Source: Ziziphus jujuba (lineage: Eukaryota > Streptophyta > Magnoliopsida > Rosales > Rhamnaceae). Taken from it: DNA of 64,000 nucleotides. Within the stretch, counting starts at the first letter, position 1, and each line of letters begins with the position of its first letter. The position numbers and the translations under genes were made by a program. The notes under the pieces were generated by a model, which saw only the letters and a list, made by a program, of their open reading frames with translations, did not search any database and was not told the origin of the DNA. Of this stretch, positions 42,741 through 56,408 are shown one piece after another. The stretch spans positions 11,594,001-11,658,000 of the forward strand of contig NC_083386.1 of assembly GCF_031755915.1 (NCBI RefSeq), written 5' to 3'.

Positions 42741-45172
42741 CGTTTCTGCCTCTAATATATATATATATATATATACACACACACGAAAAAGAAACAAACT
42801 ATCATTATATTCCTGCCATAGCATATAATTTTATTATTATAAACGAGAACATAGCTCAATTTACTCTAGAACGAGAGCAAATTGTACATAATATCCCTTC
42901 AGCTCATGGTGCAACATAGACAACCTATTATGTTGCAACCAGTTCTCTCATACATATATGCATCATCAACACCAATTCACGGAGCAATATAGACAACGAT
43001 GGGGCTTCTCGCTTGGAAAGTGCCATCATCCCACACCAAAGAAGCAGAGGCAATTATTCCATCTATTTTCCCTTTCAGCTCGACGGAAAACGATAGCTTT
43101 TGCCCAATAGATGTGAAAGATAAAACGCTAGGGCTCACGATTACATTTATTCCTTGCGGGGCAACCACTTTAGCTTTATATTTGGAATTTGCTGATCCAA
43201 CATTTGTAACTGTCCTATGAAATACATGAGTGATTGATTGTGAAGGTAAGGTTGAAAGAGCAAAGGAAGGATAATTTAGGTCAGTGGCTGATCTACTACT
43301 CCCTTTGGAACACTTGAGTTTATCATTCCCTGTTATGGACTGCAAAATTTCGTCATTACTGTAGCCTTCTCCACACAAAAACTTTACATAGTCAAGCTCA
43401 TCAGCATCATAAACCAAACCAGGATAAGGAGCCTTGACAGGGTTATCAGGCCAGCACCATATGCAAATTCGGCTTCAGGGTTGATCTTGGAACTCATGGG
43501 CTTAGCTGAAAAAAATATATATAAAATTTGTGAAATATTATTTGGTTAGCCATCAGTAAAGAGTATATCCTATAAACAGTAACTTCATTTTCACCATGTG
43601 TGGTATATAAAAAAACTTTCTAACTATATATCAAGAAACCTACCAGTAGTGATGAGGGAGGATCTGATAGCAGCAGGGGACCATGTAGGATGGAATGACT
43701 TGACATATGCAGCTGCAGCGGTAGCATGTGGGCAAGCCATTGATGTTCCTGACTCTATATTATACCCCAATCCTTTAACACCTAATTCTGTAATTGGAGC
43801 CATTGGAGACCACGCTGCTAGAATTTGAGATCCTGGGGCCGCTATATCTGGCTATAGGAACATATAAACGAGGTTTGGAGAGGAGATTAATTAATTTTCT
43901 TAAAATGGATCAGGCAAATACTTAAACATACATTTGGTAACTTGGTAAGCAAAAATCTTAGTAACAATATTCTAAGAACATACTTTGAGAAGATTGGGAG
44001 TGATTGGATTTGGACCTCTTGATGAAAAAAAGGGTACGTAAGGGGACTGTGTATCAGTAACCTCCTCACTTCTATATATGGTTGCAACAGGCTTGCTGCA
44101 TTATTTTACAAATTAAGAAACAGTAAGGATATAATTAGAATTTTTTATTTTTATTTTTGTAATTATTGGTTTAAATTTTATATTAATTAACCAATTTTAA
44201 TATTATACCTGCTGGTTACAAGATACTTGTAAACTTCACTAGCTTCGTTATGATTAAGGTAAGTTCCAGGCAAAGGCATATTGAAACTTGCTTCTCCAAA
44301 AACTCTGCCTTTACCTATAAAACCAGCTGCACCAGCCAAAAAGGGTCCTGTTTCATCTAAATTGCTATCGCAGTAAACAATTTTACCCTTCACCAATTTT
44401 TTGTCCAACGAGTCTTTGCGGCAAAATCTGCATATTCAAATATGATTTCATAGTCTCAATTATGATCCGTGCGACTTTTCAGTTAATTGGATTATGTGCC
44501 TAGCATGTGGGTGTGGGTCATCTCATTATCAAAAAAATTATGCAGAGATTTAATATAAATTTGATATAATTAGAAGGAAAGTTCCTGCATATAAAAAATA
44601 TGCAATCCACGTGCTACCCACATATGAAATCCACCCAACCAATTATTAAACTAAAGAAGCCATAGGGGGAAACTAAACTAGGCTATACGTGGGATCTATA
44701 GTATGAAATCCACCCATAATTATCAGAGATAAACTAATGCTATAGATATTAAAATATTTATTAAATGATACGTGTTAAAATATTATTAATTGATATTTTT
44801 AAATTAAAAATAAAATTTTAAATAAATAATTATATTGCATCATTTGATAAATAAATTTCATGAACATTTAGTTAACCATATTTATTACTAAAGATAATTA
44901 AATACTAATAATGATTAACTGCAATCTTTGTGAACTTGTTATTACCTGGAATAAGCCCCACTAACATCGTCTTCGCTGTTTGGTGCGTCTAAACCATATA
45001 TTAAGGGAAATGTTTTATTCTTGAGGTCAAATGGGTTTATATGAATACCCTATACATGGTTAGTAAAAAGACAACAAATATTAGTTTCATATCTTGCACA
45101 AGTACAGTTCATATATGCTTGCTAAATTCAAATGAGTGTGATATATTTTGAACACTAATTAATTCCCAGCTA

Positions 45173-45739
<567 letters not shown>

Positions 45740-46099
45740 TTATATATCGTTTAGTTAAAGCATATAAGCAAACTAAAATTGATATGTTTAAACAAATTAA
45801 TTGTTAATCAATAATGGACACTAAATCGTTTATCCTTTTAAATGTTGAGGATATTTTCAATTTTAATAAAATATGTATATATGTTCCACCATATAGGGTT
45901 GCATGAATAAACTACATATAGTGGGATATGTATTCATTTTATTAAAGCCGGGATATATATCTTGACTTCATAATTCATGTTCTCCTATACATATACATAT
46001 ATATATATATATATATATAATTTGGTTTATTTTTCAGACTTTATAATTGAAAATAAAAGTGGAGTATGCATGGTATTAACCTGGATTTTTATTTTTTTA

Positions 46100-46396
<297 letters not shown>

Positions 46397-46972
46397 CTAA
46401 AATCAATCGCAATAAAAAAAGAAAAGAAAAGAAAAAAGAAAAATGATTAATTCTAATATAAATGCATAATGATATTTTTAGGAAAGATCAAGTTCACCCA
46501 CCAGCTATTTTATCTGCTTCTTCCTTTGTGAGCTTGGCAGCAAAACCATTGAAACTCCTTTTATAGCTACGGAGGAGAGATTCAGCTGGGACAATATCAT
46601 TGCTGAATTATGTGTACACATGGAGAAAAAATAAAAAAATGAAAAAGAAGGTTAAATATTGTCTTGTAGGAGTACTTGGATACTTTAACAATTTCGACAG
46701 TCTTAATTTTATTGTGAATTGACAATTATCTCTAATACATTTTAATATCAAAATTTGTATGATTAGTATAGCCGATAAAGAATGCACCAACTACATAAGT
46801 ACAGTCATCACAAAAACAAAAAATAGAAATTGACACTCGTGCGGATAATATTGTATAAGTTTTAATTGATGTTAAAGTACAACCTGCTTACGACCTTTTC
46901 CAGCATATTTAGGTGAAGAGGAGATGTGGAAACTTCTTCTTTTGGCTTGTCACCCATGTACACAATATAAAC

Positions 46973-47907
46973 CTGCATTCACAATTCCATACAAGAAATT
47001 TAATAATGAATTAATTAAGCTTGTCTGTATGTTAATCAATTCCAAAGAAACTTACATATATATAGTCTTTTTATGGTCAAAACTGTCTACATACCGTCTA
47101 CATACGGGCAAGAGAAAAGCCGATGCTTTTTTTTAAAAAGAAAAAAATTCTAAAAAACATCAGCTTTTCTCTCACACATACAGAAAAAAACCGATACTTT
47201 TTACATTTTTTTTAATTAATGTCAAATTTTTTCTTGATCCGTATACAGACAGTCCTAATCATGAAATCACCCTCTATATATATATATATATATAAGTTAT
47301 TAGGTCATTTTCATAATTTATACTGTTTTTATTAAAGAAGAACTGGATGAAAGAATTTTATCTACTTCCGTAAATTTTAAATTATCATAATGTGCTTATT
47401 AAAATTTTAAGTCCAATGACTTTTACATGGTTCCAATTTCTTAGTTTCTATCCAGCTGTCCTCCAAGCCGAACAAATATAAGCAACGGAAATATAAAAGC
47501 GGGGAGAGAGGGTAAAAGAGAAACCAATGAACCAAAAAAGCATAAAGCCAAACAAACCAATTATAAAGAGAGAAACAGAATTTGGAGAAGACTTGAACCA
47601 CCAATAAAAGAAGAAACCAATTGGCAAGCTGAAAATAGCAGCAATCGGCGTGCGAGTAATAGTTGTCGATGGTGATAATAGGAGACATATAGAAGAGAGA
47701 GGAAGAGAGGGTCAGAGAGTCGTTGGGAATTTGGATTTTAAAAGAACTACTCTTCTTATTAACAATAATATATAATGTTAAATGCTAAATACGGCCCCGG
47801 TAGATAATTTATATATAATGCCTGCAAAAGCCTATATGAGAGATAAGATTCAACTGATAAGAAGAAAAATAATTAATTTAATTAAATATTGTGGATAAAT
47901 ATATTGC
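46973..47907 (-). other. Gene B intron 1, GC-AG type
   Basis: The donor is GAAAG|GCAATA after Asp-Arg-Lys, and the acceptor is AATGCAG before Val-Tyr-Ile-Val-Tyr-Met. The arrangement matches gene A intron 1. It carries a MITE-like insertion at about 47,073-47,263. Confidence 0.75.
47073..47263. mobile_element. Small MITE-like inverted repeat in gene B intron 1
   Basis: The left end atggtcaaaactgtctacatac is nearly complementary to the right end gtatacagacagtcctaatcat. The ~190-bp interior also has inverted cttttctct/agagaaaag pieces. Gene A's intron 1 lacks it. The target duplication is not clear. Confidence 0.45.
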
Positions 47908-48060
47908 CTTTCGGTCATGATGTTGATCAGCAGATGAGGAATGAGCCATGGCGAGCAGAGTGGAAATGAGAGTGAAGAGGAAGAGCCAAGAAATAGCCAT
48001 TGATGAAGATGGGATATAATTCATGTGTTTGTTGTTTGCTAATTGCTGTAATGGACATCT

Positions 48061-48068
48061 TATTTATA
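48061..48068 (-). promoter_or_regulatory. TATA box, gene B
   Basis: The complement reads TATAAATA, about 61 bases upstream of the ATG, in sequence conserved with gene A. A short (GA)n tract follows upstream at 48,185-48,196. Confidence 0.65.
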
Positions 48069-50465
48069 AGCTTGGAAAGTATGGAAGAATATCCAAGTCG
48101 AGGAAAAACTTATGTGGAACATTAAAAGTAGACAAATTAAATTTTTGTTGATATTATTAAATGTCAACATGATTTTACTTGGAAAGAGAGAGAGAGGAAG
48201 GTTCGATTCCTATTTGATCAGTGATTTTCTAATTAATTTTCGTCCCTACTCCTATCCCGAGAATCACGTGTGTGGTGGAATTAATCAAGATTATTACTTT
48301 TTCAATTTTACTTTTATTTTGCACCAGACACTTTTTGACCACTTTATCTGCAAAATTTAAGTGCGCTCAAAGCTTTCAGTTCAGTAGTTTTCAACCAAAT
48401 AAAAAGCTACTTGAAGCCATTTCATTTCTTGGTCCAAGGTACGTAAGCCTGACATCAAGTCGTGAGGACAGACGAGAGAGGGAAAATATAAGAGTGGAGG
48501 GATGAAAAAAATGTATATCTGTCCATGAAAGAAACTGATTGTTTGGTACGACAGATATGAATGACGGAAATTGTTCTTTTCATACTTTCTTTGATATAGA
48601 GGGGAGTTAAAAAAAAAAAACACATGTATGCAACGACAAGATTTTAAATATCAAATGAATGACCGTATTAACCTTTATTATTGTAATTACAATATATTTT
48701 ATAGAAATGTTATATTAAAACAATATTATTAATATGAAAATAATCAAATAAAAAAATATTATTATTATTATTTTCAGCCAGTAGCTTTTACTTTCTGTGG
48801 TTATGTAATATTTTGAGAAAGTGTCTTTTCCTTTTTTTCTTTTTTTTTTAAACTGAAGGGTGTCTTTTTTGGACCACGCTTCTTCTTCTTCTTTTTTTTT
48901 TTTCCTTAGCTTTTTCTTTTTATTCAAAAACCTTTTTGTTTTTTTTTTTTTTTTTTTTTGGGGATACTCAAGGAAACTTTTTTATTTTTTTAATTCTTTT
49001 TCTTTTTCTTTTTACCATCATAATTGGAACTTCCAATGAAATTTGCGATGAATAATGTGGGAATCAAAAAAACTTTTGTTCTAGGCTCCAAAACTAAAGT
49101 GGCTAAAAAATTTTATTTTACAGTTTCCTCTTTTCTTTTGAATAATTGGACTACAGTTTGTATGACATGAAAGGTACAATATTATTTGGTAGGCTAATAG
49201 TGTTTTTACTATATATATTTGGGATATAAACACATCATTTATCACACATCACGTTATTTGATAAAAAAATCCCTGTTAACAATTTGCTTCTTTTAGCACT
49301 ACTTTAAACTAATTTTTAAGCATAAATCTTCTTTTAAAATTCATAAATTTATTATATCAGTCATTATCTCTAGTTTTTTGACTCTTTCCTATGGAAATGT
49401 AAAAAATAACTGTCCTAACAGATCTATAGACAAAAACAAAGGCGGCTAATTAATATACTGGTTTTATTTTTAAGTGAATTGATATATGTTGATTTTGCTC
49501 TAGTAATTCAATAGAAATGGCTAGTACTTTAATATCCTTCCTTAAACGTTTTACGATGTGAGGTATTTAACTTTAAAATGTAAAGATTGAAGCTTCTAAT
49601 AAACTATTTGGCTGTGATTAATTGGAATTTAGGTCAATCTACAACAAATTAAAAAATTGAATGCTTAAATAGCTATTTTTAAAAACGGAAGACTTAAATT
49701 GCATAACCGTATATTTAAATCAAAAGTATTCAAATGTAATTAAATCTAACTAACTGAGAAGCACGTATCTCCTTCCAAACTTTATATTCTTGGACTCTCT
49801 TTGTCCCAAAAGAACTTCTTAGGGATATCGTTGCACCTCCTTAACTATAAAAATTATTAATAAGATTTGATGCTCTCTTCATATCTTCAATTAGAAACTT
49901 TTAATTGGTTCTCCATTTAAATTTGGGGATTATTTGGAGAGAGAATATATTTAAAAAAAGAAAAAGAAAAAAGTCACTGTTCACATTCACACAAAAGGAT
50001 CACAATTCACAAACCAATTTAATACCAGCCACTAAATTGTCAAATATATTTCTAAGACAATAATTGATAGGCAACAAAATGTTTGCCAACAGATACAGCA
50101 AATAACATGATCATACATATAAATTAGGTGTCCAGCTTCTAAAACAAATGATTGACTTTATTTTCCTAGTCAAAATGAATGAAGCATTTTACGCAAAAGG
50201 TTATGTCGAAGGCAGGAAAGTGAACACCTTTATGAATAAATCATTTTTACTTAATGATCCTATTAAGGGGTAGTGTAGTCATTTATATAAATTAATTGTT
50301 CTGCGGCATCTTTGGCCCTCCCGTGGTAGTTGTTTGACTCAACCTTGAGTGTACGTTTTTCATGAGAAATTATGCAATACATATTGTATATTGTTGTATA
50401 TTGATGTGAAATCCATGTGGGTACACTTAGCCAATGTTTCTAGATAATTATTTGCCTTCATTAGC
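48069..50465. other. Upstream flank of gene B (compact duplicated unit)
   Basis: Non-coding and AT-rich, with poly-T and (CTT)n runs near 48,830-48,960. It aligns piecewise with 27,170-28,287, 32,653-33,330 and 40,596-41,220 beside gene A, so it shows the pre-insertion state of that flank. No gene seen. Confidence 0.6.
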
Positions 50466-51571
50466 TGTCAGGACCCGTCCAAAATTTCTCACCAGAACCT
50501 TAGACAAGCCCTGATCTCAGGGAAATACCACTGAACCTTCCAACGGAAAATCCGGCAGCACCTCCCCTAAGGGTAGAACTAACCAAAAATTTCCTGCACT
50601 GAAAACACACTTCTATAATCGTCCCCTTATTCCTCCCACATTACTACAATTTGATTCCACAAATTTACAGCACTCCAAATGAATAACAATAAATCAGTGC
50701 ATAATTAATAACTAAATGTCCAATATAGTATACAGAGCATTATAAAAATAAATGTGGAATTAATACAACGTCAGATAAAGAAGCAATACAATATGGAGAG
50801 GAAAAAGGGAAGAAATGCTTCTTGGACTTTCGGCAATGAACTGAGATGTCGGGCTCGTCTCGGACAATCAACGTCTCCCAACTTGGACCTAGGGGAATGG
50901 AATTTAAAAATATGAGATGCTAATCATCTCAGTGAGTGACCCTATCTACTGTACAATTATAATACCACAAAAATTAAGTAGATAAATAATAATTAGTTAG
51001 AAATAATATTTTCTCTCAAAACCCTTACGATTCTCTCGGTTGGAAAAGTTTCCCTTTTAAAACCTTTTCACAAAACCCGTTATTCATATTCTTCGAAAAC
51101 CAAGGAGTCAATTATTCAACTAAATATAAAATAAAATGTAATAATTCAAGCATTCAGAATTTATAATGAAATAAATCAATTTCTTGAAGAATTAAGTAAA
51201 GGGAAAAATTAAGTCAATTTAAAACTTCCATTTAAGATAAATGGTAAAAACATAGTGAGATCTTTTAAAAATCACCAAATCAATATAAATAGAAAAATCA
51301 AGATGAAATGCACTATTAAAAAACTAATATAAATAAGAAATCAAAAACATAATAAAATTCCATAAAATTTGTATTAAGTTTTCCAATTGAAATAATTAAT
51401 AAAAACAACGTTAAATACAACATATACAATGTACCATACGACGTACCAATCTGTAAACCGTGGGATACACCCACCTCACGACCCTCAATATATGAACGGT
51501 GTCGTAGAAATAATAAATAACCGTCGGGACGTACCCAACCTCACGGTCCGTGGCAATAATAAACCGTTGGA

Positions 51572-54556
51572 TGTAACACCCCGTCCCAAATCGCACCGGA
51601 ATCCGTGCACGTTGACCGAGGTTGACCGTTGACCGTTGACCGAAGGGGGTCAAAAGTTGACTTTTTGACTCGGTGAGAATTTTGAGTTGACTAGGGTACC
51701 GTGGCGAAGTGCACGATGCCATGAGTTCGTAGACTGGTAGCACGTCGAAAACGGAGCTACGGTTTGAAAGTTATGGACGAAACAAGTTGCGGTCCAAACT
51801 GTCCAAGGGGTGCCGGAGTTGACTTTTTGTTTATGGGGAATTGAGCTTTGACTCATGCATGGTTGTCAAGTGCTCGTCGATACGAGTTCACAGACTAGCG
51901 GCACGCTCAAAACGGACATCCGGTTAAAAAGTTATGGACGTTTGAAGTTTACCGGATACCGTATTATTTTAATGTTTTTGGTCTGTGAACAGTGAAATGC
52001 CACGTGTCAGCTTCTTATTGGTCCACGTGGCATGAACAGTATCATGCAGGGTTTTTATTTGTTAAAACACTCGGGGAAGAGAGAGAGGAGAGAGAAAGAG
52101 AGAGAGGAGAGAGAGAGAGAGTCATCGGCCGCCGGTTATTTTCACGTTTTCCGGCCTAGTTACTGTACACGCGCCGGCCATCCAGATTGCCCACCTCATT
52201 TCCGGCAAAACCTCCAAATTTCACGGCGAACGGCCGCCGGACGCGCCCGGATCGAACGTCCAAAGTTTGGCGGCGATTTTTCCCCCTCTACCGCCGGCCA
52301 CCGCGAATCGGCACTATTCCGGCCGATCTACAGTACACACGCCATACACCCATCATCCTCTCCTCAAGTCCGGCCTACCCACCAAAAATCAAGGCCATCG
52401 GACCGCCGACGCGCCGGGATCGGAGCGTTTTCCGGCGAGGGGTCGGAAATCTTCAAACGGTGATTTCTCCGCCGTCCGACCTCCGTTTTGCTCACCGCCA
52501 GTCCCGTTGGATTGCTCTCCTCACGATCTACAAGTCTGCAAAATTTCACAGCCAACGGCCACCGCACGCGTCGCCGCCGGCGACGGTTGCCGGTGACCGT
52601 GGCGGCCCGCCGGAAATTACTGTTCCGGCGAGTACCCGAAATTCCGGCCAGCTCCAGTCTGCTGTGTTCGACCTCCTGAACCTGAATCCAGCATCCGTTT
52701 CCGCCAATTCGCGACGGTTTGGGAGAATTGCGAAGCCGAAACCCGAAAAGCTTCCCGACGAAATTCAAACCCCGTCGGGTACGATCATCGAAAATTAAGA
52801 CCGGATCTGTGATTAGCATCACTCGAGCTTCGATTCGGTATATAACTCGTAAATTCTAGATATCGTTTGTGTTTTGACCCCCCGGGTACCGGGTATTATT
52901 TACCCGAATAAAATATTAATTTATTTGACTGTCTGTGAAATTTGTTCTAGGAGCACCGGTGAGTCGTAGAATTGATCCCGTAGTGGATCGTGGGTTAATT
53001 GCGTGCTCCAGGTGAGTGACCCACCTTCAAATTAATTTTGGGGAATTTAATTTGTGAATATAATATGTGTGTGATTTAAATATTTGGAATTTAAATTCTA
53101 TGTGCCAAATATTTATTCAATTTATTGGGGAATTATTTATGAATTTATTGGATTTAAGAAAATGTACATTTTATAAAATTATGCCATGTGAAATTATTTT
53201 ATGGATTTGAGGATTTTGAAATTGGTGTGGTTTTAATAGTAAAATGGGCACGATTTGATTTTCAAATATTTCAAGGAAAATATTTGGTTATATTGGTGAT
53301 TTCAATTTTTATAAAATATGCCCATGGAATATTATGAGATTTGATTATGATATTTCGAGAAATTATTATGCTTGGAAAAATGTGGATATTTGAATTGATG
53401 GATTTTGGGAGTTGGTGGATTTGAAAATCATGGAATTTATGGTATTGATTATAAAGAAATTACGGAGAATTTCCGGGTTCAAGCGGATGGATTATGCCCG
53501 CTATGCTTATGAAAAATGTGAAATTTGTTATATAATTTAAAATTGTGAAATTTATGATTTTTAGATGCACCGTGCACGTACTGGTGTTCTGTTTATATGT
53601 GATATGGTTAGTGTGCACACGGTTGTGATTAGCGCGCAGGTGGGTGTGATTAGCGCGCAGGTGATGTGATTAGCGCGCAGGTGGGTGTGAGTAGCACGCG
53701 GTTGATATTATGAGGGTGTCCTGTGGATGCCATCGGAGAGGGCGGCCACCCCCCTTTGGCCGGGACACCAGGTTAGCAGCGGCGCAGTGGGACGCCACGT
53801 GACCGTATGCCGGTTTCTCTCTATAACCTCCTGTCTGGCAGTACCTCGGGACGCTGGGTACTCTGGCGCCACTGGTATATAGTGGGTGCATCAAATGATT
53901 TTCAGAACTGTGTTTTAAAAATAAAATGTTTGGAAACTGTATTGGAATTAAAAATATAATTATTACTGTTCGGATATTTATTTGATGTCTTGGTTTTCGG
54001 GGAATATGAATAAGGGTTTTGTGAAAATGTTTTAAAAGGGGAACCTTTCCAACTGAGAGAATTGTAAGGGTTTTGAGAGAAATTATTATTTCCAAATAAT
54101 TATTATTTATACTTATTACTGTGATATTATATGGTATAGTAGTAGGGTCGCTCACTGAGATGATTAGCATCTCACACTCTTAAATTCCGTTCCTCTAGGT
54201 ACCAGGTTGTCGGTGTTCATCCAGAGCGGACTTGATCTTCATCGCTGTTTTACTTCGTGAAGTACCCTGTTCTTCTTTATTGCAGTTGTACTATTTCTTT
54301 CACTCTTGTTGTATTTATCTTGCACTGGATTAGTGTATTTTTGTTTTGAAGTGCTGAAATTTGTGGAACCAATTTGTAGTTTGTGGGAGGAATAAGGGGA
54401 TATTTTTGAAGTGTGTTTTCAGTGCAGGTAAATTTGTGGTAAGTAAATCCCTTAGGGGAGGTGCTGCCGGATTTTCCGTTGGAAGGTTCGGTGGTATTTC
54501 CCTGGGATCAGGGCTGTCTAGGGTTCCGGAGGAGGATTTCTGGACGGGTCCTGACA
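51572..54556 (+). mobile_element. E5b: non-coding TGT...ACA element, probable solo LTR
   Basis: 2,985 bp, TGTAACACCCCGTCCC to GGACGGGTCCTGACA, with target duplication ttgga at 51,567-51,571 and 54,557-54,561. The TTGAC array has seven direct motifs plus one inverted (51,612-51,690). A G-box-like ccacgtg occurs at 52,001 and again at 52,022. A (ga)n tract lies at 52,078-52,121. The GC-rich core (52,120-52,790) contains three similar units starting near 52,208, 52,384 and 52,544. Hairpin plus AATAAA lies at 52,890-52,912 and the 61-bp block at 52,951-53,011. Long open frames in the core, up to 203 aa, are not conserved. Confidence 0.8.
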
Positions 54557-54762
54557 TTGGATGATACCAGCCTCACGGCACCGTAGTAATAATACTAAAA
54601 CCGTCGGATGAACCCGACCTCACAGTCCGTGGTAATAATAGATAACCGTTGGATGAAACCAACCTCACGGCACCGTGGTAAACCCAGTACACTGTAATAT
54701 AATACTGAACCAAACTCTGGTACTATATGGTACATCGATTAAAATAACCGATACAGTATCCT

Positions 54763-55176
54763 TGTAACATCCCACATCGGTTGGAGAGGGGCACGAAGCA
54801 GTCTTTATAAGGCTGTGGATACCTCTCCCTTCAGGACGCGTTTTGTGAGCAAAACCTTGAGGCCAGGGGGGAGAGAGGGTGTGAACCCTGGGCCAAAGAG
54901 GACAATATCCTGATGCGGGTGGTCTGGGCTGTTACAGTGGTATCAGAGCCAGTACCCGGATGGGTGTGCCAGCGAGGACGCTAGGCCCCAAGGGGGGAGG
55001 ATTGTAACATCCCACATCGGTTGGAGAGGGGCACGAAGCAGTCTTTATAAGGCTGTGGATACCTCTCCCTTCAGGACGCGTTTTGTGAGCAAAACCTTGA
55101 GGCCAGGGGGGAGAGAGGGTGTGAACCCTGGGCCAAAGAGGACAATATCCTGATGCGGGTGGTCTGGGCTGTTACA
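54763..55176 (+). mobile_element. Complete TRIM retrotransposon with identical LTRs
   Basis: The LTRs at 54,763-54,936 and 55,003-55,176 are 174 bp each with no difference seen. They begin TGTAACATCC and end CTGTTACA. The 66-bp internal region (54,937-55,002) holds an exact tRNA-Met primer site, TGGTATCAGAGC, at 54,938-54,949, and a purine-rich AAGGGGGGAGGAT tract at its right end. The target duplication atcct is at 54,758-54,762 and 55,177-55,181. It has no coding capacity, so mobility would depend on proteins supplied by another element. Confidence 0.95.
54938..54949 (+). other. TRIM primer binding site (tRNA-Met)
   Basis: TGGTATCAGAGC, one base after the 5' LTR; exact complement of the initiator tRNA-Met 3' end. 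Confidence 0.9.
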
Positions 55177-56408
55177 ATCCTACTGTATCATAATCATAAT
55201 TTAATTGTCAAGTTCAACCGCATGTTCAAATATTTCAAAATCTCAAAATATCATTTCATACGAAAACCAGAAATACCACAGTGAAATATATTCACCATAA
55301 ACCAATTTTAAGCACCTAAAATTGTAAAATATTTGATCGTGCTTAAAATTATATGATTTTCAATCTGGTTTCTCAAACCAAATAGTTTCCAAAATGATTT
55401 AAAATCTCAAAAAATACCAAAATATTTAACTACTCCAAGTTCACCTATGAACCCATTAGAATATAAAACCATTTAATACATTGTCAAACCTTACGTAAAA
55501 TGACAACATCATATTTAATAAGGCAAATATTTTTATATGCATAATCCGAACATTCAATCAAATGGTATATAAGCCAAATTATTCGAACACATATATATTA
55601 TGTTATACCCCAAAACAATTTTTAAAACTAATAACCATGGCAATAATTACAATAAATCAAACCACAATTTCTTTAAATTTCCAAATATATTCTTTTGGCA
55701 CCAAAACGTATATTAAAAACATTATGAATTAGCAATACCATGCTAGATAGAAATTCTCATGATATCGAACACATAAACATATTTTGGAAATATTTGATTA
55801 TGAAATATTCCAACAAATTAATTTAATAATTAATAATTTCAATTCAATTTCATAAAATTCTTTGAATCAAATTTTTTTTTTATATATAAATATTTTGATT
55901 CACTCAATTGGGCATCAAATTTTCACAAATAAAACCACTAAATATTTGGCACATAAAATATCAATTTCAAATATTCAATTCACACAAAATATTCACAAAT
56001 TTAATTCCAAAAATTAATTTGAAGGTGGGTCACTCACCTGGAGCACGCCATTAAACCAAGATCCTCCATGGGATCAATTCCACGACGCATCCATGCTCCT
56101 AAAACAACAATATTACACAACTCAAATAAATTAATATTTTATTCGGGTAATTAATACCCGGTACCCGGTACTCGACTTGTTTTGCCCATAACTTTCAAAC
56201 CGTAGCTCCGTTTTCGACGTGCTACTAGTCTACGAACTCGTGCCAATGTGTACTTCGTAACGGTACCTCATTCAACCTAAAATTTCATCCGAGTCAAAAA
56301 GTCAACTTTTGACCCCTTCGGTCAATAGTCAAAGTCAACGGTCAATGGTCAACCTCGATCAAAGTTGGAAAATTTCCGGTGTACTTCGGGACGGGGTGTT
56401 ACATTAGC

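Larger units (their letters stand above)
51410..55630 (-). mobile_element. F3: F-family fragment nested in E5
   Basis: Sequence resembling F1/F2 (accaatctgtaaaccgtggg near 51,445; cgaaaaccagaaataccaca near 55,261) flanks E5b and the TRIM. Both F ends are truncated and the coordinates are approximate. Non-coding. Confidence 0.5.
50466..56403 (-). mobile_element. E5: non-coding TGT...ACA element with nested insertions
   Basis: The left end is TGTCAGGACCCGTCC, the right end GGGGTGTTACA, with target duplication ttagc at 50,461-50,465 and 56,404-56,408. An F fragment (about 51,410-55,630) is inserted in it and itself contains E5b and a TRIM. The TTGAC array lies at about 56,290-56,370, and the 61-bp block begins near 56,038 (complement of GTGAGT). 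There is no coding ORF. Much of the GC-rich core appears lost around the nested DNA. Confidence 0.72.

Noticed and set aside
52032..52798. Long Pro/Arg-rich open frames (up to 203 aa) in the E5b core, with similar ones at 29,934-30,464, 35,482-35,877, 14,534-14,869, 57,620-58,054 and 4,340-4,594
   Set aside because: They lie in the GC-rich, stop-poor core of a repeated element, differ in frame and length between copies, and show no domain. Not called as genes.
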